In this document: piece after piece, positions 12,658 to 22,800 of the stretch
How positions within the stretch are numbered: position 1 is the first letter of the stretch
How the letters are laid out: every line of letters begins with the position of its first letter
Origin: Grammothele lineata
Lineage: Eukaryota; Basidiomycota; Agaricomycetes; Polyporales; Polyporaceae
Direction: 5' to 3'
Length of the DNA stretch: 64,000 nucleotides
Assembly (NCBI GenBank): GCA_002150815.3
Contig: NDFF03000013.1
Location: 558,001-622,000, forward strand
Made by a program: the position numbers and the translations under genes
The notes under the pieces: generated by a model
The model's database searches: none
Told to the model about the DNA's origin: nothing
What the model saw: the letters and a program-made list of their open reading frames with translations, nothing else

Positions 12658-14183
12658 ATGTCTGCTGTCTTCAAGATCATTCCGACGACCCAGAAGTACG
12701 ATTGGGGTAAGATCGGTCTTTCGTCTAAGGTCGCGCAGTACGCGACAGCCAGCAAGCTTCCCGGCTTTACCCTCGACGCCAACGCGCCATACGCAGAGGT
12801 AAGCAGGACCCGCCATTTCATCGCCCTCGTCGGCCGCGCTGACCTCGTAGACGTCCTTCCCCGCGCCGACTGCGATTTCGCGCAGCTATGGATGGGCACT
12901 CATCACACCTCCCCTTCGCGCCTCGCCGATTCACCCTCGCAGGAGAAGCTATCTGAGTGTCTCGCCGCACACTCAGAGCTGATCGGAGTAAGCGTACTCG
13001 AGCGGTTCAAAGGAGAGGGCGCCGCAGAGGGAAACCTTCCCTTCCTCTTCAAGGTACTCGCGATCGGCAAGGCCCTCAGCATCCAGACGCACCCGGACAA
13101 GACAATGGCGGAGCAGCTGCACGCGGAGCGGCCGGATGTGTACAAGGGTGAGTGCTCTTCAGATGTGCCATGCCCGCGAGCATATAGTCGAGTCCTGAAG
13201 CATCCCGCCTTTGCCCCAATCCTTCTCCCAATGTCCCCCAGACGCGAACCATAAACCTGAGATGGCCCTCGCGCTCACGCCTTTCCAGGCGATGTGCGGT
13301 TTCCTCCCCCTCCCCCGTATCGCGGCCTTCCTCAGCAGCACGCCCGAGTTCGCTGCGCTTGTCCCGCACGCTGTCCGCGATCGCTTCCTGGCTGTAGAAG
13401 GTACCGCCGAACCCACGGGCGCGGAAGCGAAGCAAGCGCTGCGGGACGTCTTCTCGGCGGTCATGACTGCGGATCAGGCTCTCTTCCAGCCAGAGCTCGC
13501 GAAACTAGTCGCGCGGTATAAACAGGGCGTGGTACAGCCGACGGAGCACGAGGTGAAGGAACTGGTCTTACTGCTGGATAGTCAGTTTCCTGGAGACATC
13601 GGCGTGTTCTGTGCGTTCATGCTCAACCACATGACGTTGCGTCCTGGGGAGGCGATCTTCCTAGCGGCCGGTGAGCCGCACGCATACGTCTCTGGAGGTA
13701 CGCCGTGCTATCTTCCGGTGGCATCTGCCGAACGTTGATTTTGGAGTGCGACACGCAGACATCGTTGAATGCATGGCGACTTCGGACAACGTCATTCGTG
13801 CAGGACTGACCCCCAAGTTGCGCGACGTGCCCAATCTCGTGGCTGGCCTCACGTACAACGCCGCACCCGCGAGCAAGCACGTTGTCGTTCCGCGCTCTTT
13901 CAACTCGGCGGCGCATAGCACGCTCTATGATCCGCCCATCCCCGAGTTCTCCGTCGTTCGGACGGTCCTACCCGTTGGGGAGGGGGAGGTTCACCCGGCC
14001 ATCGAGGGACCAAGCATTGCGATCGTCACCGAAGGCTCGGGTGCGGTCATCTCCGGTGGTGGGGAGCAGATAGCTGTGTCGGAGGGCGACGTGTTCTTTG
14101 TAGGTGCTGGGCGGGAGATCAAGATGAGTGCGACCGGGCAGGGACAGCTCGTCGTTCATAGGGCGTTCGTGGAAGCAAAGTAA
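12658..14183 (+). CDS. Mannose-6-phosphate isomerase (type I)
   Basis: Interconverts fructose 6-phosphate and mannose 6-phosphate, feeding GDP-mannose for protein glycosylation and cell wall mannan; cytosolic zinc enzyme. Five exons encode about 430 residues. Exon 1 begins MSAVFKIIPTTQKYDWGKIG. The next exons give LWMGTHHTSPS, the zinc-site segment IQTHPDKTMAEQLHAERPD and then HKPEMALALTPFQAMCGF, all typical of type I enzymes. Further on are GEAIFLAAGEPHAY, which supplies the C-terminal zinc histidine, and ECMATSDNVIRAGLTPK with the catalytic arginine region. The C-terminal domain ends HRAFVEAK at 14183. All family landmarks are present. Introns lie near 12800-12885, 12910-12942, 13147-13242 and 13698-13761; exact borders are approximate. 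Known as PMI40 in yeast and manA in Aspergillus. Confidence 0.95.
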
Positions 14184-14311
14184 AGTAACACACGGACAGA
14201 AGTTAGATAGCGTACGGACGGACTAGAAGCTCTGGTGTGTGTATGATACAAGTTCAGGTAACTCCTGACAGAAAGAATATTCCCAACCCTTCGCGTTGCG
14301 CTCTTCCAGTG

Positions 14312-15905
14312 TCAGTCCTCATATCTACCCTTCCAAACAAACTGCGCTCGAGAGAACACCTGTGCAACAAGGCTACGCTCGTTTGCCCGCGTCAGACCGT
14401 CATCATGGCCTTGTCCAAGATGAGGTGTCGTGTGTACCACAAACTCTTGCAGTCCATGTGGCTCTTGATTCGCGTTCATGTACTCCTGTACTCGAGCCAT
14501 CGCCTCGGTATCGCATGGTAGCCGCGGAATGCGCAGGACGCGGAGGCGAGGACAGTGTTGTGCGAACGCGATGAGCGTCTCAGCGAACTCCGAGCGGGTA
14601 TCCGGCAGGGTGACGATTTTGAGCTCGAGAAGTTCGACTGCCGGCCACGCGCGCGCGAGGGTGGTGAGGTCGCCCGCGGCGCAAACTGGGAAGAAACTTC
14701 CTTTGAGCTCCAAGCGGATGCGACGTAGGTGGCCGAGGACTAAGAGCGGACGAATGTACGATGTGAACTGGTGGAGGTCTCCCGCGCCGTAACCACTATA
14801 CGATTCCCCCGGGCGACCGGAAGTGGGGAGGTTCCCAATAAACGTGATATCATCGAGACGGGAGAAGCTGTCGGATGTGAACAAGGTGGTGCAGCGAAGT
14901 ATGGTGTCTTCAGGACGATCGCAATGCAACGTTGAGAACTGGAGGTAGAGCGTGAAGGAGGATACGGAGGATGCCTTGATGGCCAGGACGAACGCCTCCG
15001 CGATTTCCAAGTTCTCGATAGCCCATACGGTGAGCGTTTGCAGGGTTTCGAAAGGGAGAGTTGGTGTGATCCTAGGGGCGGAGCGAAGCCCCCCAATGGA
15101 TAACGAGGTTAATCGAGGGAGGGCAGCGAGAACACGCAGTTCGCCGACGTTTACCACCTGATGGGGAAGCTCAATGCATCGCAGACTAGGATGTTCGGAG
15201 AAGAATGATATATTGAGGGACAGGGCAAGGGAAGAGATAACCTTGATCATTTGGAGGTTGGAAAAATATGCGCAGATGCCTCGAAACGAGTCCGAATTGA
15301 TACGACCGGGGTCGAGGGTGAGTTCGGTGGGAGTGTCTGGTGGTAACAAACTGAAGAGGTCATGGTCGACGGGAATTCCCCTAGTGCCTTCCAAACAGAC
15401 CACACGCAGGGAGGGAAGGATGGGGGGTTGGGATGTGTAGGAGGGATGTAGTATTGCCCACAGCGCCGAATGAGATTGTAATTGCTGTAGCTTGAGCTTG
15501 ATGCGACGAACGCGATGTGCATAGGAACGGAAACGTCCCCATTCCCATGATTGGGTGTCATGATTCTGTATTGTAACCTATTGTGGTCATCAGACAGTGT
15601 AGATGCTAGGAAACAAAGACGAGAATACATACTCTGGAAGGCATGCTTCCCTGATGATATCTTGTGGTGACAGTGATATTTAGGGCATCCAACAAGCGGC
15701 GTAAAGGCTCATCGTTTGGGAGCGTATTCCACAGGGCATCCAGGGCATGCTTGCTGAGCAGCTTGCACGAGGTTGCCAGAGCCAACAAAGCTAAGCGTGC
15801 ATCTGGCGTGAGTTGGAAACGAAGGGTGTAACCTCCGTAATACGTTGATAGGCAGGAAAAGATATAATAGAGGACGTCTTCTACCTCTAGCAATGTCCGC
15901 GGCAT
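14312..15905 (-). CDS. F-box protein with divergent leucine-rich repeats
   Basis: Two main exons. Exon 1 (15905 to about 15635) starts MPRTLLEVEDVLYYIFSCLS and continues LALATSCKLLSKHALDALW, the usual shape of an agaricomycete F-box. Exon 2, after an intron near 15570-15635, encodes a long region of irregular leucine-rich repeats, for example LPRLTSLSIGG, LEIAEAFVLAI and LRVLRIPRLPCDTEAM. The protein is about 490 residues. Such proteins are expected to bind Skp1 through the F-box and recruit substrates to an SCF ubiquitin ligase; the substrate is unknown. These genes are highly expanded and variable in mushroom-forming fungi. The stop is at 14312; a further small intron in exon 2 is not needed. 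Confidence 0.8.
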
Positions 15906-16224
15906 AGCTCAGCTGGGATTTAGAACGGGCAGCACAAAACAGGGGGATTGAAGAGGTCGCAATAGAGTTCGAAGTTGCTATCGATGATCGATATAAGGCC
16001 GGGGGTCATTTATATGCTGCGATGACGCACACAACTGTGCTGCGATGATATTGCTAGTGCTCCATAGACACCGGCAGTAGAGTTGGGGGTTACAACAGGT
16101 CTGTACAAGTACGATGTGACCTGGGTGCGAATCAGAACGTTCGAGCACGTCCAATGTACAGGATGAGATGGTACTCACAAGGAATCCAGTACAACAGGTG
16201 ATCTGAACCAGTATAATACAACCA
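15906..16224. other. Intergenic
   Basis: About 320 bases between the start of the F-box gene and the stop of the membrane-protein gene, both on the minus strand. It should contain the F-box promoter. No gene or repeat is visible. Confidence 0.4.
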
Positions 16225-16991
16225 TTATATTTCCTCCGGGTCCGCTTTATTCGGGCGCACGATCTGTCTCGATACAGACTCCGAATCTGCATCTGCCCTC
16301 GTGCACGGCGAGTGACGCGAACGGCTCCAAGCCGCTATCGACAACGCACTGGATGTCGCACCGAATAGAAACGCTATCCAAGGGAATACGACGGCAAGTC
16401 GTACTGAAAGAGGCGACATAGGAATTGGTGGCGGTTTTGCGCAGGACAGCAAGAGGGGAAGAGCAAGAACTCACGGTAGTCGATCTTGTGATAGACAGGC
16501 GTGATGCCCGAGTCCTCCTCCACAGTGCGTATGATAAAATCGGGGATAGGCACGCCCAGTGCGGTCGCGGACACCTTTGCTTCCCTCGTCGCGAAGAAGT
16601 CCGTCATCGCGACAGCGGCCCCGAACAACGCGCTGGTCAGCAAGGACAGGAGGACGCCTTGCCAAGGAAGTGTGCGGGTGTTGAGTAGGGCTCTTCCTGC
16701 CCGCTTCGCCGGCCAGGCGAACAAGGCGAAGACGAGGAAGGTGAGGGCCGCGAGGGAAGCAAGGGTAAGGAGGATGCTGAAGACGGCTACGGCGGTACCA
16801 GCACCAACTATGTCGCTGTCGTCGATGTCGACAGTGACGCCCTCGGGAACGAGCCGCGCAATTTCATCCTTCTGGTCCTGAGACTTGACGAAGGCGTTAA
16901 GGCCGAGCGCGAAGCTGACGATCCCAAAGGTGAAGGAGAGGAAGAGGGAGACGAGACGCGCAGCCGGGTAATGAATTTGAACCGCATACAT
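16225..16991 (-). CDS. Four-helix membrane protein, unknown function
   Basis: Two exons encode about 250 residues. Four hydrophobic stretches are clear: LVSLFLSFTFGIVSFALGL near the start, VFSILLTLASLAALTFLVF, LPWQGVLLSLLTSALFGAAV, and LAVVFPWIAFLFGATSSAL in exon 2. Loop one is acidic (VDIDDSDIVG). The intron has a GTGAGT donor after HKIDY and a TTTCAG acceptor just before CGACTTGCC on the sense strand; the join keeps the frame. I chose the ATG at 16991 (MYAVQIHYPAARLV) because the longer open frame to 17240 adds a Ser/Pro-rich, non-conserved-looking stretch with splice-like sequence. The shape (four helices, small) resembles fungal plasma-membrane proteins of the claudin/SUR7 type, but I cannot assign a family. 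The C-terminus is basic and polar and probably cytoplasmic. Confidence 0.7.
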
Positions 16992-17502
16992 CTCGACTCC
17001 GCCTCGGGTCTTGGCGGTGGCACTTGCAGGGAAGGGAACCTCACCACAGCGGTACAGCAGAAAGGATGGGTCGCCGGGGGAGAGAAGAGAAGAAGGAGCC
17101 CGCCCTTCGATAAGCAGGAGTGAGTACGAAATACTCGGCGTTGCGGCGGACGCAGTGCACTCGTAACTCACAGCAACCAAGCGGAGTGGCAGACAGGTGA
17201 TGTCATCCCACCTCAGCCCGTTGCCGGAAGGGCTGCCCAAGCGCTCAGCGGCCTAAGACCTCCCTCGTCATCTCATGCCCACTTTCCACTATCGCTGTGG
17301 GTGGAGAGCATTGTATCCATCACCAGCCGATTCTCTGAGGGATGCTTCACGTGGAATGCCTCCTCCCGCGACCAAGACAGCCACAAGTCAGACGGAAGCT
17401 CAGACACGCCAACTTGGAACGTCCATCGAATAGCATACTGTAAAGCAGTTTCGGTAAAACACGGAGCAATACTCAATTACATGACTACCATGCAGGTCCC
17501 TG
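16992..17502. other. Intergenic
   Basis: A gap of about 500 bases between two minus-strand genes. The right part follows the methyltransferase stop; the left part should be the promoter and 5' leader of the membrane-protein gene. An open minus-strand extension to 17240 is noted there but I do not believe it is coding. Confidence 0.4.
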
Positions 17503-18705
17503 TCATGCCTTTCGCGCCAGAATCACAGCAAGCGGCCACTCGATCGTGACAATGTCTTCGTCCTTGGGAATCTCCTTTCCATCTACATCGGCCACTTCCT
17601 GCTTGAGCCTCTGCCAGAAGCGTGTCGCAATGTCCCCATCCTCGCGTTTGAGGTCTTCTGGGTATTGCTCGTGGTAGTTGTGTAAAGAACTGAACGTCCG
17701 GAGGTATCCCATCATGTCCGTCCAGGTCATGTCCTTCCGCAGAATGACCGGACGTGGATTGGGCAAGGTAGGATGATGGTCGCCTGCAAAGAAGACCCGC
17801 TCAAATGCGCTGAACTTGTCAGGTAGGACTTCTGTCGGGTCGGGAACAGCGAGTAGATGATTGTCTAGAATTGTTCGACCAGGGCGCTCCCAGTGCGGTC
17901 CGAGGGAGCGTTCTGGGTCGCTACCTTGAGCGTACGCATTAATGAGTGGGGTGGCAGAAGGATAACGGGTGAGGCGGAACTCCGAGTAGCCCTAGTACAC
18001 ATGGCTTCATCAGACTGAAGGTAAGGCGATGAGCGGAAAAGGAGACGCACCCATGCGGCGAATGTGCCGTGCTTTCGGAGGACACGCGCGACCTCAGGCC
18101 AGAATTTATCCCAATTGAACCAGTGACAAGCTTGTGCTGGGAGCGATAGCGAGCATGAGAATGTGTCCAGACATCACGCAGTACGACGCCCCCGCCATCT
18201 GAAGCTGTTACGTACCTGCGATCATGAGGTCCACCGAACCATCGTCAATAGTCTTGAGGTCTTCTGCCGCTGACTGCTCAAAGTGGATCTGCTCCGAGAG
18301 GTCAATTCCAGCAAGCTGGGTCTTGACGCTTTCTCGTGCTTGCTCAATCATCCGCGCGCTCGGATCCACGCCGACGATACGCTTGAAGGGTGTAAGCTCG
18401 ACGGTCGCTTGACCTGCGGGCCGACGCCGCGGCGACGCGTCAGCAAGATTCGTGCAGTGGCCGCACCGTGACGCTGCAGAACGCACCTGTACCACATCCA
18501 ACATCAACTGCCGTGTCCCACCGAGCTCCTTTAGCGGTACCGTGAAACTGGAAAACAAAGTCATAGAGCTGCCGAGGGTATGTCGGCCTGCCTGCGAAAA
18601 AGGAGCACAGAGTCTAGGCAGTGGGATAGATTGGATAACAAGCGTTTAAAACTGACATGCTGCATATTTGGCGGCGTTAAAAGTAGCCTTCCCGAATGTT
18701 GCCAT
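17503..18705 (-). CDS. SAM-dependent methyltransferase (class I)
   Basis: Exon 1 starts MATFGKATFNAAKYAA. Exon 2 gives RPTYPRQLYDFVFQFHG and the SAM-binding motif I VDVGCGTG. Exon 3 gives RIVGVDPSARMIEQA (motif II acidic residue in VGVDPS) and SVDLMIAG. Exon 4 follows with ACHWFNWDKFWPEVARVL, and the last exon ends IEWPLAVILARKA at 17503. The order and the phrases AAxYxxxRPxYP and HWFDWxxF-like are those of the small cytosolic methyltransferase group that includes yeast trans-aconitate methyltransferase Tmt1 and Crg1-like enzymes. The protein is about 310 residues, normal for the group. The substrate cannot be read from sequence. Introns are about 50-70 nt; a Trp-rich substrate lid region is intact. 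Confidence 0.85.
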
Positions 18706-19842
18706 TGCGCAGCGGTAGGAGGAGCTTGTGATTCAACACCTGGTAGCTAGTCTGTTTGGGGTTGTACTGTCGAAGGAGTGGACGTCGCGAAGCGTCGTAT
18801 TTATGCGTTCCTCGAGGATCGTATAGGCGCGTGATCTACCGAGTCATTTATCACAGAGCGCACACTAGAGAGGTCTGCAGACCGGAGGGAGGTCGAAGGA
18901 GGAAGTCGTCGGGTGGGAAGTCCGAAAGCAGACTGAGTGTGGGGTAAGTGACCGCAAGTCCGACAAACTCGCGATCGGCAATTCAACCGTCAAAGCCGTC
19001 TGACGCCTTGAGCGTCTATCTAATAACCCGGAACTCCACAACGCCTGAGCCTAGCCAGGCGCGCGTTTGGGTTCGGATCTCTGATGAAGGCTGCCTCATT
19101 GCACCTGTCGCCTGCTTCCCCTCTGCCTGCAGGCCAGGTTCTCGACTCGTCGCGCTATTTATCTGCTGCACGCTTCGACTCCCCCGCGCGCCCACACTCG
19201 CAGCTCAAAACTCTCTGAAGTTTATCCATACGCCACTCTCCACGAGGTCCGGCATCATCGGCGGGATTCCAGGGGACCGCACATCTCAACTTTTGCGCTG
19301 CACTGTAACCAGCGCGCACGGCGTGTATTCTACGGGCGGCCTGCAGTTTGTGTGCGCTCCCTCAACACTCCTCTGTCGTGCATACACCAGGCCGAACGCA
19401 TTAAAACCTCGCCTTGTCTGGCACACACATTACTACACGGTTCCTGACGACAGGCACGCAGCCACACGGGTTGGAGTAACGAGAACTTAAGGGCCGCCCC
19501 GGGTTGACGAAATAACGACATTGACGGCTCTCTGCATTCTGCTCTCCTCATGTACGCCCCCCCTCAAGTGCATCCATCCTCGCACCTTCGTTGTACTTTC
19601 GATCACTCATCTATTCTTCCCCTTTGCAGACACTATACTCGTTGGATTTCTGGCGAATGCGAGGCGTATTTCCAACTGACGAATCTTGAACTTGTAAGTC
19701 CGTTACTACTCCTTTCACGTCTGTACTCGGGTCATATATACTCATCTTCGCCCTCTCACTCGCGTCGGTGTACCAAACTCAGTAGCTTACATTGGCTCGG
19801 TCAACATCTTGCACACAAACAGCCTAACACCATACCTAAGGA
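18706..19842. other. Divergent intergenic region with 5' leader
   Basis: This 1.1-kb region separates the methyltransferase (-) from the giant gene (+), so it should hold both promoters. The plus-strand frame at 18948-19490 (180 codons) is Cys, Arg and Thr rich with no domain and I treat it as chance. From about 19560 the plus strand is pyrimidine-rich, as in basidiomycete leaders. Confidence 0.4.
19694..19822 (+). other. Probable 5' UTR intron
   Basis: GTAAGT at 19694 and a pyrimidine-containing stretch ending ACAG at 19822 define a possible 129-nt intron 20 bases before the ATG of the giant gene. It lies wholly in non-coding leader. The call rests on splice-site consensus only. Confidence 0.4.
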
Positions 19843-22800
19843 ATGAAAACCTGGATCCGCAAGCGAACGAACTCCATCTCTACCTCTTCCCCCTCCACGA
19901 CCCCTCATCTATCAGTCTCCGGCCCCGCACCTCTCGCACCTGCGGATACTCCCCTATATGCACGCTTCGCGAACGCGCCTCGCGGACAGGACCGACCAGT
20001 CGTCTCGGGTCCCATCGCGCTCGGCCCGCGCAGGCCAAGTCAGAGTCGAGGCCACGCGCCTCATAGCAGGGCGTCGCCGGTACCCCCTGTGTCGGGAGGC
20101 TCGCCGAAGAAAGAGAAGCAGGCTCTACAAGAGGAGCCGAAGGGAATTCTGAAGAAGACGGAGCAGACATGGGACGACGGCGGACGGGCGAATGTGAGTA
20201 GAGGGCAGAGACGGCGGTCACGAAGCGCGGATGCGTCAGTTGGCTCGAGGGATGCTAGTGAAGGCCCGGAGAGCGCGGCGGGCGAGGGTCAGGTGGGTCC
20301 TTCGGACGGAGACCGCGTACTGCTCCCGGCTCGGAAGGTAACCCACCGGCGGGAAGCGGAAGTAGAGGAGGCCGTCGAGCGTAGAAGTGAGAGGTCGCCG
20401 GAGAAGGCTGGGTCGAGCGGAGGTGCGCATCCCGAGGCAGGAGCTCGCGTCGTAGGCAACCGCGTTTTACTGCCTGCGAGGAAAGTGACGCGCAAAGGCG
20501 ATTCTGGGACGGACGGAGGATCAGGCACTCAGAAGGACAAGCTACTTCGACTATCACAAGAGCTTGCTCGCCCTGTCCTTGAACCCTCCACCTCTGCGGG
20601 CGGATCCTCCGCACAGGTCGTTGTTATCACCTCCGACGGTTGGGAGGACAAGTTCTCAACTCCGAAGCGGGCACAGTTCAATATCACCACGGACGCAACG
20701 ATTCGTTCGGCTTCTCCGCTCTCCCCTTCACACTCCTCGACTGCCCATCCTACGCTCGCTACCCAATCGTCGTCTCCCAGCGGCCGGCTGAGGAGAGAAC
20801 CCTCGCCAGAGAAGGGTTCGCCGCTCCGCCAGCAAGTGACCCGAGAAGAGCCCAGGCGTATACGAGAGGAACGGCCTCTGTCAATTTCGCAGAAGGTCAC
20901 GCAAAGAACTATTGAAGCTGTGCCCGAACCTAGTAGTTCCCCAGCAGTTGCAAGTCTTGCAGCACTGCGTCCTCAGAACCCTGATGATGCTCCATTATCC
21001 CCCAAGCGGGCGCACATCGACTACTTCTCCGCTCCTCCATCGAACTTGCCTCGTACCATTGGGTCATCAAATGCTACCGATGAGCTGACGCTCACCTCAG
21101 ATTCACTCCCACCGTCTTCCAGCGTTACGTCCGCACAGGCTTTCCCACAAGCTGGTGACGTTTTGGATATCAACGCTGACGACTCGCGAGGGCGAGTGGT
21201 TGGAGACCGCGTCCTTTTCCCCGCACGAAAGCTCTCTCGGAGGCATGTCGACCTTGATCACGACCACGATCGTCTCCAAGCGCTCGAGAGGACACTCACT
21301 GATCCGCGCCAAGCATCCACGCGCTCCCCGGACGTTCCTTCCGATCCAACCAGTGCTTCGCCGCCCGCGGAAGCAACCTTGTCTTCTAATTCATTACCAA
21401 AAGCTGGATCAACCGCTCATTCGACCGTTCCAGCGTCGTCTCGGATCCCCGCGTCGAGCTCATCAACGAACGCAAAGCCAGCCGCCCCCAGGCTGACACC
21501 TCAGCCATCAACTAGCTCCGCGGATACGACCGAGAAACAGCCAAGGCGGAGGAAGTACTCTTTACGTGCGGCGTTTGGCCTGTCCCCTTCTCGGACGGCA
21601 TCAGATTCCGAAGATGCTAAGGTACGAAGCTTGTTCTTGTTGAACGTTTTCTATATTTTATGGTTGCTGTGGCTTTCATTTTCATCGGCGAAGGTCGGAA
21701 CGAGGTCCCATGATGTTCTGCGACGCGCCGATGACGTCTGTAGTCTAGCTGTTGTTATTCTGATAGTACGAAGGGCAGAGGGCATGGTCGGCGGGCAGCC
21801 GCACGCCGCACACGTTGTTGAGCCGTGGGTAGCGAGCGCCGCGTACCATGCGCCGCATATCGAACGGCTTCGCCGGGACTTGGACACGTTCTTTTAGATC
21901 ACGTGGGCGCGTCGAGAACGGGGAGACGATCCGCCAGAAAAGCTTCTTCCCATCTCCGCGTATTCTCCCAGCCCTGCCCCTTGTATTTATTTTGTGCTAA
22001 CCTTGGCGTCATAACGACAGCGTCCGGCCCTCGCCCCCTCCGCCCCTTCCTCTGTCTCTACATCCTCTGCACCTTCCGCGACCGACCCGCAAGAGTCTCC
22101 GTCGCAAGCGGCCGCGCCTTCCCCAGCTGCCACCGCTTCATCGGATCCAGTCATTGAAGTTCGTCAGGTACGTGTTGCATCTTACATCACCGGTAACGCC
22201 GCTCTTTGTTCTGGTCATCTTCAGATGGACAGAACGTCAGTTCCGCATCAGTTTATTGACGTGAATGCTGCTCACAGCGTCTCCCGTCTACTACCCGCAC
22301 GCCGCCAACCGAACTACAGCTCAAGTCTCTTCACCTCAGCGGCTTCAACTTTCCTCTCGACGCGCTCCTGGGCGGGGATAGAGTCGTGGAGCCTGAAGAG
22401 GCTCCGCCTATGCCACCGTTGCCTTCCGCCGTGCCGCCGCCGCGTAGTCCAGAGACATCGCAAGGACGCAGTCTGGTTGACGTTAGTTCCCCGCCTGACC
22501 TCGTCGTCTCGTCCGAACCGGCTGTCGTCGCCTCCGCTCAAAAGCCCGAGTCGGCAAAGAAGTCGCCGAGCGCAGGCCACAACTCAAATACCCGAACAGT
22601 TCGTCCCTCCCCGTCCCCGAACCCATCGCCCGTTCCCCCGCCTCACCGCCCTGCTGTTCCCGCGGACCACTCGGTACGCCTCGGCCCTGTTCCTTCGCGA
22701 TCTCAGAAGGCAAAACCCTCGAAAAGCCGCACCATCGATATTGAACACAGTCTCCTTCCTCCTGAGGCCGATACCCGGTATCCTCTCCCTTCCCGACGAT

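Noticed and set aside
16992..17240. Longer N-terminus for the four-helix membrane protein
   Set aside because: The extra 83 residues are Ser/Pro/Leu-rich, include splice-like sequence (GTGAGT, TGCAAG) and would place a non-signal stretch before the first membrane helix.
18948..19490. 180-codon plus-strand frame upstream of the giant gene
   Set aside because: No domain, irregular codon use and rich in Cys/Arg/Thr; lies where two divergent promoters are expected.
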